Shown: one piece after another, positions 8,085-14,198 of the stretch
How positions within the stretch are numbered: the stretch's first letter is position 1
How the letters are laid out: the number at the start of each line of letters is the position of its first letter
Assembly: GCA_905205855.1 (NCBI GenBank)
Contig: CAJLFL010000019.1
Span: forward strand, 1 to 16,551
Origin: an uncultured Eubacteriales bacterium
GTDB taxonomy: Bacteria; Bacillota; Clostridia; Monoglobales; Monoglobaceae
Direction: 5' to 3'
DNA length: 16,551 nt
Notes under the pieces: generated by a model
Database searches by the model: none
What the model saw: the letters and a program-made list of their open reading frames with translations, nothing else
Told to the model about the DNA's origin: nothing
Translations under genes and position numbers: made by a program

Positions 8085-9692
8085 TTATTTTTTGTGCTTC
8101 AGCGCCGCGCCGACAAGTCCCAAAAACAGCGGATGAGCCTTGTTAGGACGGCTTTTGAATTCCGGATGGAACTGAACGCCGATATAAAAATCGTTATCCG
8201 GAATTTCAACGGTTTCTACTATATAATTATCGGGTGATGTTCCGCTTATTACAAGACCTGCATCACTCAGCCTGTCACGGTAATCGTTGTTAAATTCATA
8301 GCGGTGACGGTGTCTTTCGGATATATCGGAGGTTCCGTAGCAGCGGTACATCTGCGTGTTTTCTGCAATTCGGCACGGATATGCACCGAGGCGCAGCGTT
8401 CCGCCCTTTGCAGTTTCCTCGCTCTGATCAGGCAGAAAATCTATGACCTTGTTTGCGCTGTCCTGATTAAATTCGCCGGAGTCCGCATCCGAAATTCCGC
8501 AGACGTATCTTGCAAAGGAAATAACGGCAACCTGCATACCAAGACAAATTCCGAGGTACGGCAGATTGTTTCTGCGGCAGTAGTCCGCAGTAAGAATTTT
8601 GCCCTCTATGCCGCGGCTGCCAAAGCCGCCGGGAACAACAATTCCGCTGCATTCCGCAAGCTGTTCCTCAATATTTTCGGCGGTGATGCTTTCGGAATCT
8701 ATCCACTTTATTGTCACAAACGAGGCGTGAACATACCCGGCATGGCGCAGCGCCTCCGCAACGGACAGGTATGCGTCGTGAAGCTCTACATATTTGCCGA
8801 CAAGACCGATAGTGACGGTTTCGCGGCGGTTTTCTATCATCTCAAGCATATCCTCCCACTCGCTCATATCGGGCGGCGGAACATTAAGACCAAGCTCGCG
8901 GCATACAATGTCGGAAAAATTATTCTTTTCAAGCATAACCGGCGCTTTATAAAGTACCGGTATCGTTCTGTTTTCGATTACGCAGTCCGGCTTTACATTA
9001 CAGAACATAGAAATCTTTTTAAAGATGGTCTCCTCCAGCGGCTCGTCACAGCGCAGAACAACAATATCGGGTGCAATTCCCATTCCCTGAAGCTCCTTGA
9101 CGGAGTGCTGTGTCGGCTTTGTTTTATGCTCGTTAGAGCCGTGCAGATACGGTACCAGAGTGACGTGTATGTATAACGAATTTTCACTGCCGACCTCAAG
9201 ACCTACCTGTCTGATGGCTTCAAGAAAGGGCTGGCTTTCAATATCGCCGGTGGTGCCGCCGACCTCTGTTATAACGACATCTGCATCACTTTTCTTGCCG
9301 ACGTTATATATAAACGATTTTATTTCGTTGGTAATGTGCGGTATAACCTGTACGGTTTCGCCGAGGTATTCGCCGTTGCGCTCCTTGTTGAGTACGTTCC
9401 AGTAGACCTTTCCGGAGGTAAGGTTTGAAAACTTGTTCAAATCCTCGTCAATAAACCTTTCGTAATGACCGAGATCCAAATCTGTTTCCGCTCCGTCCTC
9501 GGTGACATAAACCTCGCCGTGCTGATACGGACTCATGGTTCCCGGGTCAACATTTATGTACGGATCAAGTTTTTGTGCGGCAACCTTAAGTCCGCGCGCT
9601 TTAAGAAGCCGTCCGAGTGACGCGGCTGTTATTCCTTTGCCCAGACCGGACACGACTCCGCCGGTTACGAATATGTATTTAACTGTTTTCAT
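8085..9692 (-). CDS. pyrG: CTP synthase (glutamine-hydrolysing)
   Basis: This 535-residue protein starts MKTVKYIFVTGGVVSGLGKG. The frame extends 12 codons further upstream, but that part reads through a hairpin and has no conserved sequence, whereas ATG 9692 follows GGAG (9698-9701). The synthetase domain has the P-loop-like GGVVSGLGKGITAASLG, KLDPYINVDPGTMSPYQHGE and TEVGGTTGDIES. The amidotransferase domain has VPGGFGSRG, nucleophile Cys383 in YLGICLGMQ, and His509/Glu511 in VQFHPEF. It aminates UTP to CTP using glutamine and ATP. It sits between the ANTAR gene and carA, in line with glutamine-consuming nucleotide synthesis being grouped with glutamine synthetase. Length and motifs are normal. 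Confidence 0.96.
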   Translation of the reverse strand: MKTVKYIFVTGGVVSGLGKGITAASLGRLLKARGLKVAAQKLDPYINVDPGTMSPYQHGEVYVTEDGAETDLDLGHYERFIDEDLNKFSNLTSGKVYWNVLNKERNGEYLGETVQVIPHITNEIKSFIYNVGKKSDADVVITEVGGTTGDIESQPFLEAIRQVGLEVGSENSLYIHVTLVPYLHGSNEHKTKPTQHSVKELQGMGIAPDIVVLRCDEPLEETIFKKISMFCNVKPDCVIENRTIPVLYKAPVMLEKNNFSDIVCRELGLNVPPPDMSEWEDMLEMIENRRETVTIGLVGKYVELHDAYLSVAEALRHAGYVHASFVTIKWIDSESITAENIEEQLAECSGIVVPGGFGSRGIEGKILTADYCRRNNLPYLGICLGMQVAVISFARYVCGISDADSGEFNQDSANKVIDFLPDQSEETAKGGTLRLGAYPCRIAENTQMYRCYGTSDISERHRHRYEFNNDYRDRLSDAGLVISGTSPDNYIVETVEIPDNDFYIGVQFHPEFKSRPNKAHPLFLGLVGAALKHKK

Positions 9693-9706
9693 AATAACTC
9701 CATTCC

Positions 9707-9721
9707 GACCGCGCTGCGGTC
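9707..9721 (-). promoter_or_regulatory. compact hairpin just upstream of the pyrG ribosome site
   Basis: GACCGC and GCGGTC pair perfectly around a three-base loop, ending about five bases before the pyrG GGAG site. There is no U-tract on the minus strand, so it is not a terminator. Its position could affect ribosome access or mark an RNA end. The G-run plus terminator arrangement of Bacillus-type pyrG attenuation is not evident here. Confidence 0.4.
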
Positions 9722-9746
9722 TGTGCATTTTATATTTTAGGCAAAC

Positions 9747-9783
9747 GGCGCTTTCCGCACAAACTTGTTTGCGGCTTTGCGCC
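9747..9783 (-). repeat. long imperfect hairpin at the 3' end of the ANTAR gene
   Basis: Read on the minus strand, GGCGC, then CCG with CAAAC, pair back with GTTTG, CGG and GCGCC. This leaves purine-rich AAAG/AAA internal loops and a small apical loop. It begins at the last base of the ANTAR stop codon. It is followed by GTTTGCCTAAAATATAAAATG, not a U-run, so it is more likely an intercistronic stability or processing structure than a terminator. The apical sequence does not have the A1/G4 ANTAR loop. Confidence 0.45.
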
Positions 9784-10367
9784 TAATTGTCGTATGTACG
9801 TATAATCCCCTCAGCAACCTCGCGGCGTGTACTCCGTGTGTCCATTGCCTGCTTTTCTATATATCGGTGTGCGTCGTTTTCGCTCATATTAAGGTTTTCT
9901 ATAAGCAGCCACTTTGCACGGTTTATTGTACGTATGTCTGTCATTTTTTCCTGCATTGTACGGTTTTTCTGTTCCAGTTTTTTCAGCCGCGCCGCATAAA
10001 CCGAAAGCAGCTTGACGGCATTGTATATCATCTGTGACGAATTCGGCTTTGGCAGAGTAAATATACCGCTGTCCTCGACCCTGTATGCGACCTGCTCATA
10101 TAAATCACTCTTGACAAGCATAAGAATTCCCGACGAAGAATCTGATAAATCCAAAGCAAGCTGAACCCCAAAGTCATCGGGCAGGGGTGTATTTATAATA
10201 ATTATGTCGGCAGACATATCCAAAAGCATGCGCCGTGCCTCTCCGGAGTTTTTGGCGCGAAGTACGGGATTGTATTCCGCCGGCGGCATCAAGTCCAAAA
10301 CAGATGAAAATACCTTATCGGAAGCAGATACAACAAGAACGCTGTATTGTGCTTTACCTGCTGGCAT
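9783..10367 (-). CDS. ANTAR-domain RNA-binding antitermination regulator with degenerate receiver
   Basis: This 194-residue protein has three parts. Residues 1-115 form a response-regulator-like domain (VLVVSASDKV, then ADIIIINTPLP, then LPKP). A charged coiled-coil linker covers about 120-140. The ANTAR domain covers about 141-192 (RTINRAKWLLIENLNMSENDAHRYI...AMDTRSTRREVAEGII). ANTAR proteins bind paired RNA hairpins with A1/G4 hexaloops and block terminators. The usual phospho-acceptor Asp is Asn59 and the acidic pair near the N-terminus is SA, so phosphorylation control is unlikely; only the KP lysine remains. It may instead respond to a ligand or to protein partners such as glutamine synthetase or PII (inference). 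ATG 10367 follows GGGGGAG (10373-10379) by five bases. The gene is 16 bases downstream of glnA, so co-expression is very likely. Matching RNA hairpins lie in the glnA and glnN leaders. Confidence 0.92.
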   Translation of the reverse strand: MPAGKAQYSVLVVSASDKVFSSVLDLMPPAEYNPVLRAKNSGEARRMLLDMSADIIIINTPLPDDFGVQLALDLSDSSSGILMLVKSDLYEQVAYRVEDSGIFTLPKPNSSQMIYNAVKLLSVYAARLKKLEQKNRTMQEKMTDIRTINRAKWLLIENLNMSENDAHRYIEKQAMDTRSTRREVAEGIIRTYDN

Positions 10368-10383
10368 AAAATCTCCCCCACTA

Positions 10384-11595
10384 CTAAATTTTTAACAGCT
10401 GTGCAAAGCCGTCCGGCAGAACCTCTGCAACAAACGAACTGCGGCATGCCTCATCTATTGCCTCGGTTAAGGTTTCCGGCAGCCTGTCAAGCTTATCCGT
10501 GACCTCGCTTGAGGCGGTATAAAGATTAAGATTTGTGGGTTCGGTCAGAGCAAGACGGTTTTCTATGCCGTCCAGTCCCGCATAAATCAGCAATGCATAA
10601 GCTATATACGGATTTGCCATAGGATCGGGTGACCTCAGCTCTATCCGCTTAAACTTGCCCTTTGCGGCAGGAATACGTATCAGCTGAGAGCGGTTTTCCG
10701 GCGACCATGTTATATACTTGGGCGCCTTCTTTTCGCCAAGCCGCTTGTATGAATCCACGCATGGGTTTAAAAACGCGGTTATTTCTTTAATATGTTTTAG
10801 TATTCCGCTCATAAAAAAGTCGGTCTTGTCGCCTCCATCAGCTGCGTTTACCGACATATTGATATGCATTCCGTTTCCGCTTTCACCCTTAATCGGCTTG
10901 GGTGAAAAATCGGCGTATAAGCCGTTGTGCGCGGCTGCTGCCTTTACAACAGAACGGAAGTTCATCGAGTTGTCAGCAGCAGTCAGAGCGTCACTGTAGC
11001 GGAAGTCAATTTCATTCTGACCGGAACCCTCCTCATGGTGAGAACTTTCCGGTGAGATTCCCATTTCCAAAAGCGTAAGACAGATTTCACGGCGGACGTT
11101 TTCGCCCTTATCGTCCGGTGCAACGTCCATATAGCCGGCATGGTCAAACGGCTCAGAGGTGGGATCGCCGTTTTCGTCTGTTTTAAACAGATAAAACTCA
11201 AACTCCGCGCCGAAGTTTACGGAAATTCCTTTTTTGCGCGCCGTTTCGACCGCTTTCTTTAATATAGTACGGCTGTCTTTCTCAAACAGGCTTCCGTCGG
11301 GACGTTTGATTTCGCAAAACATTCTGACAACCTTGCCGTGTGACGGACGCCAGGGCAGAATATTCAGTGTTGACGGAATCGGAAACAAAAACAAATCGGA
11401 TTCGACCTCATCTCCAAAGCCGCATACCGCGGACGCGTCAAAGGAAATTCCGTCCTCAAAGGCGCGCTGCAGCTCGTCCGGCATAATGGAGATGTTTTTT
11501 TGCTTTCCGTAAATATCACAGAAGGCAAGACGGATAAACTTTACGTCCTCCTGCTCAATAAATTCCAGAACATCATTTTTGGAAAAAGCAATCAT
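10384..11595 (-). CDS. glnA: glutamine synthetase, short type I
   Basis: This 403-residue GSI-family enzyme forms glutamine from glutamate, ammonia and ATP in the cytoplasm. The beta-grasp N-domain has FIRLAFCDIYGKQKNISI and FDASAVCGF. The catalytic domain has metal/substrate residues in GAEFEFYLF (Glu131, Glu133), SHHEEGSGQNEIDF (Glu188, Glu195), NGMHINMS (His244), ITWSPENRSQLIRIP and RIELRSPDPMANPY (Glu319, Arg321). The adenylylation-type NLYDLP loop is NLYTAS, so enterobacterial-style adenylylation is not expected. The C-terminus stops about 40 residues earlier than the usual ~440-residue GSI and lacks the final K..E...V..WE..Y helix region. The AAAGG ribosome site is modest. A 5' leader with an ANTAR-type hairpin and terminator precedes it, and the ANTAR gene follows 16 bases later. 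Confidence 0.93.
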   Translation of the reverse strand: MIAFSKNDVLEFIEQEDVKFIRLAFCDIYGKQKNISIMPDELQRAFEDGISFDASAVCGFGDEVESDLFLFPIPSTLNILPWRPSHGKVVRMFCEIKRPDGSLFEKDSRTILKKAVETARKKGISVNFGAEFEFYLFKTDENGDPTSEPFDHAGYMDVAPDDKGENVRREICLTLLEMGISPESSHHEEGSGQNEIDFRYSDALTAADNSMNFRSVVKAAAAHNGLYADFSPKPIKGESGNGMHINMSVNAADGGDKTDFFMSGILKHIKEITAFLNPCVDSYKRLGEKKAPKYITWSPENRSQLIRIPAAKGKFKRIELRSPDPMANPYIAYALLIYAGLDGIENRLALTEPTNLNLYTASSEVTDKLDRLPETLTEAIDEACRSSFVAEVLPDGFAQLLKI

Positions 11596-11668
11596 GATTT
11601 CACAAACCTTTCTGCCGAAACAGACGTAAAACCGCCCGGCGGCAATATAAAATTTAAAAATTTGCCTT

Positions 11669-11713
11669 AGGCATACAGGGTTAAACCATATTGTGTTCGA
11701 CTGCCATATGCCT
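11669..11713 (-). repeat. inverted repeat in the glnA leader
   Basis: AGGCATA (11669-11675) and TATGCCT (11707-11713) are perfect inverted repeats enclosing 31 bases. On the minus strand the downstream side continues AAGGCAAATTTTT, so a second, weaker termination structure is possible. The outer arms resemble those of the 8035-8063 hairpin. Confidence 0.4.
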
Positions 11714-11723
11714 TAAAAAGGTG

Positions 11724-11771
11724 AAAAAGACGCCACCGAAAGAAGGAAATCCTACACCGGCAAACGTCTTT
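11724..11771 (-). terminator. leader terminator (attenuator) upstream of glnA
   Basis: On the minus strand AAAGACG (11771-11765) pairs with CGTCTTT (11732-11726), enclosing further GCC/GGC-type pairing. The 3' arm runs into a U-rich stretch (TTTTTCACCTTTTT). It lies within about 55 nt of the inferred transcript start. Its 5' arm includes the loop and 3' stem of the ANTAR-type hairpin 11761-11776, so the two structures exclude each other. Confidence 0.55.
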
Positions 11772-11776
11772 GTTTA
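11761..11776 (-). promoter_or_regulatory. ANTAR-type RNA hairpin in the glnA leader
   Basis: On the minus strand TAAAC-AAAGAC-GTTTG forms a five-pair stem (one U-G) closing a six-base loop with A at position 1 and G at position 4, the known hallmark of ANTAR RNA targets. It is almost at the 5' end of the transcript predicted from promoter 11785-11813. Its loop and 3' strand overlap the terminator's 5' arm. Only one convincing hairpin is seen, not the usual closely spaced pair. Confidence 0.55.
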
Positions 11777-11784
11777 TTAAAAAA

Positions 11785-11813
11785 AGTATATCATATATTT
11801 TTTTTTGTGTCAA
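11785..11813 (-). promoter_or_regulatory. sigma-A promoter for the glnA operon
   Basis: Minus strand: -35 TTGACA (11813-11808), 17-base spacer, -10 TATACT (11790-11785). It is nearly consensus, with an inferred start near 11778. It would drive glnA, the ANTAR gene and possibly pyrG-carA-carB-dapF-dapL. Confidence 0.8.
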
Positions 11814-11851
11814 TGAATTATCGGAAACTTTTTTGAAAATTTGACACAAAA
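11803..11851. promoter_or_regulatory. inverted repeat containing the glnA -35 box
   Basis: TTTTGTGTCAA (11803-11813) and TTGACACAAAA (11841-11851) are perfect 11-base inverted repeats separated by 27 bases. The left arm contains the glnA -35 hexamer. The right arm provides a second TTGACA facing glnN, with a weak TAAATT 16 bases downstream. It could be an operator for a dimeric regulator or a mirrored weak promoter. It does not match the GlnR/TnrA TGTNAN7TNACA consensus. Confidence 0.4.
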
Positions 11852-11881
11852 CCAAATTTTTTTAAATTTTTTTCAAAAAAG
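11828..11881. repeat. nested AT-rich inverted repeats between the divergent promoters
   Basis: CTTTTTTGAAAA (11828-11839) and TTTTCAAAAAAG (11870-11881) form a perfect 12-base inverted repeat ending four bases before the glnN -35 box. Inside it AAAATTTG (11836-11843) and CAAATTTT (11853-11860) form another. The region is very AT-rich, so chance symmetry or an UP-like bendable element are both possible; an operator is speculative. Confidence 0.35.
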
Positions 11882-11884
11882 GGA

Positions 11885-11913
11885 TTGACAAATAAAAAAG
11901 ACTGTGCTAAAAT
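11885..11913 (+). promoter_or_regulatory. sigma-A promoter for glnN-amt
   Basis: -35 TTGACA (11885-11890), 17-base spacer, -10 TAAAAT (11908-11913), with an extended -10 TG at 11905-11906. This is one of the clearest promoters in the window, with a start expected near 11920. Such a strong promoter suggests control is applied downstream, at the tandem leader terminators. Confidence 0.85.
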
Positions 11914-11927
11914 GCGTAGCATAAAGA

Positions 11928-11943
11928 GCGACAATGAAGCCGC
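11928..11943 (+). promoter_or_regulatory. ANTAR-type RNA hairpin 1 in the glnN leader
   Basis: GCGAC-AATGAA-GCCGC forms a stem with one A-C mismatch closing a hexaloop with A1 and G4. It begins about eight bases after the inferred transcript start. Its 3' strand (11939-11943) is part of the 5' arm of terminator 1. The ten bases GCGACAATGA recur exactly at 12008-12017. Confidence 0.55.
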
Positions 11944-11977
11944 AGACGATAACAGCGTCTGTGGCTTTTTGCTTTTT
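11938..11977 (+). terminator. leader terminator 1 upstream of glnN
   Basis: AGCCGCAGACG (11938-11948) pairs over 11 bases (one G-U) with CGTCTGTGGCT (11956-11966) around a seven-base loop, followed by TTTTGCTTTTT. It is a strong intrinsic terminator located before the coding region, hence an attenuator. Formation is incompatible with ANTAR-type hairpin 1. Confidence 0.85.
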
Positions 11978-12006
11978 AAAAGAATAAGCTTGAAAAATAT
12001 TACAAG

Positions 12007-12058
12007 GGCGACAATGATGTCGTTATGGGATTCCATGACACGCATTGCCGCCTTTTTT
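12007..12058 (+). terminator. leader terminator 2 upstream of glnN
   Basis: GGCGACAATG (12007-12016) pairs with CATTGCCGCC (12043-12052) with one A-C mismatch. The stem is extended inside by TGTC/GACA and ATGG/CCAT around a GATT loop, then TTTTTT (12053-12058). It ends about 10 bases before the glnN ribosome site. Formation excludes ANTAR-type hairpin 2. Confidence 0.85.
12008..12023 (+). promoter_or_regulatory. ANTAR-type RNA hairpin 2 in the glnN leader
   Basis: GCGAC-AATGAT-GTCGT forms a fully paired five-base stem (one G-U) closing a hexaloop with A1 and G4. It lies wholly on the 5' side of terminator 2, so stabilising it would prevent termination. A much weaker possible partner (TTTA-AAAGAA-TAAG, 11975-11988) also has A1/G4 but only a four-pair AT stem. 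Confidence 0.6.
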
Positions 12059-12085
12059 ATTTCAGGACAAAGGAGAAGATGAAAA

Positions 12086-14179
12086 ATGAGTACAGTAACT
12101 GAAAGCTTCGGAGCTATGGTGTTTAATGACGCAGTCATGAGAGAGCGTCTGCCAAAGGAAACATATAAGGCTCTGCAAAAGACGATTAAGGACGGACGTC
12201 ATTTGGACTTAAATGTTGCAACCGTTGTTGCAAACGCAATGAAGGATTGGGCAATAGAAAAGGGAGCAACACACTTTACACATTGGTTCCAGCCGATGAC
12301 CGGAATCACAGCGGAAAAGCATGACAGCTTTATTTCACCCACCGCTGACGGAAAGGTTATCATGGAATTCTCAGGCAAAGAGCTTATCCAGGGCGAGCCG
12401 GATGCATCTTCTTTCCCGTCGGGCGGACTGAGAGCTACCTTTGAGGCGAGAGGATATACGGCGTGGGATGCAACATCATATGCATTCATTAAGGACGGAA
12501 TTTTATGTATTCCTACAGTATTCTGTTCATACGGCGGCGAGGCGCTTGACCAAAAGACTGCACTGCTTCGCTCAATGGAGGCTATTAACCGTCAGGCAAT
12601 GAGAGTCCTTAAACTGTTTGGCAACACAACGGTTAAGTCAATCAAGACGACTGTCGGACCTGAGCAGGAATACTTCCTTATAGATAAGAAGATGTACGAC
12701 AAGCGCAAGGATTTGATTTATACCGGACGTACACTTTTCGGCGCACGTCCTCCAAAGGGACAGGAACTTGACGACCATTACTTCGGCGTAATCAAACCGA
12801 GAGTTGCGGCATTCATGAAGGAGTTGAACGAGGAGCTTTGGAAGCTGGGAATCCTGGCAAAGACAGAGCATAACGAGGTTGCTCCGGCACAGCATGAACT
12901 TGCTCCGATATTCTCTACAACAAATATTGCTGCAGATCACAACCAGCTGACAATGGAGATTATGCAAAAGCTTGCCAAAAAGCATGATATGATTTGTCTG
13001 CTGCACGAAAAACCGTTTGCCGGCGTAAACGGCAGCGGTAAGCACAACAACTGGTCGATTTCAACCGATACCGGTATGAACCTGCTTGAACCGGGCGAAA
13101 CCCCGTATGAGAATGCACAGTTTTTGTTGTTCCTTTGTGCGGTCATCAAAGCCGTTGACGAGTATCAGGATTTGCTGCGTATAGCGGTTGCAAGTGCGGG
13201 CAATGACCACAGACTTGGTGCAAACGAGGCTCCGCCGGCGATTGTTTCAATGTTCCTGGGCAGTGACCTGAGTGAAATTCTGGAGGCAATCGAAACAGAC
13301 GCGCAGTACGGTACCAAAGAAAAAGAAATTATGAGAATCGGCGTTCATACACTGCCGAAGTTCCCCAAAGACACAACCGACCGTAACCGTACTTCTCCGT
13401 TTGCGTTTACCGGCAATAAGTTTGAATTCCGTATGCTGGGTTCTGCTTCTTCAATATCCTGCACAAATACGGTTCTTAACACCGCCGTTGCAGAGGAACT
13501 TAAACAATTTGCCGATAAGCTTGAGGGTGCAGATGATTTTGAGGGCGCACTGCACAAGCTGATTCAGGAAACAATTCGTGATCATAAGCGCATCATATTC
13601 AACGGTGACGGCTATGACGAATCCTGGGTTAAGGAAGCCGAAAAGAGAGGCCTTATGAACTTAAAGGCTACTCCGGACGCTTTGGCACATCTGCTTGATG
13701 AGAAGAACCTTAAGCTCTTTACCGAACATAAGGTTTACAGTCAGACAGAGCTGGAGGCACGCTTTGAGGTGCTTAACGAAAACTATGCTAAGATAATCAA
13801 CATCGAGGCTTTGACAATGCTGGATATGGCACACAAGGACATTATGCCGGCAATGAGCGCATACAGCGCAGAACTTGCGGATGCAGCGCTTAAAAAGGCA
13901 TCGGTTGATCCTGACATAGACTGTGTATATGAAAAGGAAACAATTAAGAAGATAAACTCAATGATAACTGCTATGAGCAAGCAGACCAAAAAGCTTGAGG
14001 AGGATTTGCTTGCGGCAAAGAGCATAGAGGACGTTGCGGAGCTGAGTATGTTCTATAAAGATACTGTTCTTCCGGATATGACCGCACTGCGGATTTCCGG
14101 TGACGAAATGGAATCCGTTGCGTCGGCTGAAAAATGGCCTTATCCTTCTTACGGCGAACTGCTGTTTGGCGTAAGATAA
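12086..14179 (+). CDS. glnN: glutamine synthetase type III
   Basis: This 697-residue protein has the GSIII length and architecture, distinct from the 403-residue GlnA next door. Landmarks: ERLPKETYKAL (20-30), THWFQPMTG (65-73, GSIII-specific), SSFPSGGLRATFEARGYTAWD (108-128), GPEQEYFL (191-198, metal-binding Glu), KTEHNEVAPAQHELAP (259-274) and HEKPFAGVNGSGKHNNWSI (307-325). NDHRLGANEAPPAI and DRNRTSPFAFTGNKFEFRM follow. It ligates ammonia to glutamate with ATP in the cytoplasm; GSIII enzymes form dodecamers. ATG 12086 follows AAAGGAG (12069-12075) by ten bases. It is preceded by a strong promoter and two leader attenuators, and amt follows 19 bases after its stop. Having two glutamine synthetases in divergent, similarly controlled units suggests division of labour by nitrogen supply (inference). 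Confidence 0.97.
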   Translation: MSTVTESFGAMVFNDAVMRERLPKETYKALQKTIKDGRHLDLNVATVVANAMKDWAIEKGATHFTHWFQPMTGITAEKHDSFISPTADGKVIMEFSGKELIQGEPDASSFPSGGLRATFEARGYTAWDATSYAFIKDGILCIPTVFCSYGGEALDQKTALLRSMEAINRQAMRVLKLFGNTTVKSIKTTVGPEQEYFLIDKKMYDKRKDLIYTGRTLFGARPPKGQELDDHYFGVIKPRVAAFMKELNEELWKLGILAKTEHNEVAPAQHELAPIFSTTNIAADHNQLTMEIMQKLAKKHDMICLLHEKPFAGVNGSGKHNNWSISTDTGMNLLEPGETPYENAQFLLFLCAVIKAVDEYQDLLRIAVASAGNDHRLGANEAPPAIVSMFLGSDLSEILEAIETDAQYGTKEKEIMRIGVHTLPKFPKDTTDRNRTSPFAFTGNKFEFRMLGSASSISCTNTVLNTAVAEELKQFADKLEGADDFEGALHKLIQETIRDHKRIIFNGDGYDESWVKEAEKRGLMNLKATPDALAHLLDEKNLKLFTEHKVYSQTELEARFEVLNENYAKIINIEALTMLDMAHKDIMPAMSAYSAELADAALKKASVDPDIDCVYEKETIKKINSMITAMSKQTKKLEEDLLAAKSIEDVAELSMFYKDTVLPDMTALRISGDEMESVASAEKWPYPSYGELLFGVR

Positions 14180-14198
14180 CAAAAATAAAAGAAAGAAG

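Noticed and set aside
8304..9176. Long open frame on the + strand (290 codons)
   Set aside because: It lies entirely antisense to pyrG, whose protein is clearly conserved; the translation has no recognisable domain and there is no convincing ribosome site.
9693..9728. Twelve-codon N-terminal extension of pyrG
   Set aside because: It reads through a hairpin and has no family similarity; ATG 9692 has its own GGAG and begins with the conserved CTP synthase N-terminus.
11803..11851. GlnR/TnrA operator in the glnA-glnN region
   Set aside because: TGTCA and TGACA occur, but no pair fits TGTNAN7TNACA spacing.
12079..12102. Seven-codon upstream ORF (MKNEYSN) overlapping the glnN start
   Set aside because: The ribosome site is only three bases away from this ATG, too close for efficient use, and correctly spaced for ATG 12086; probably chance.
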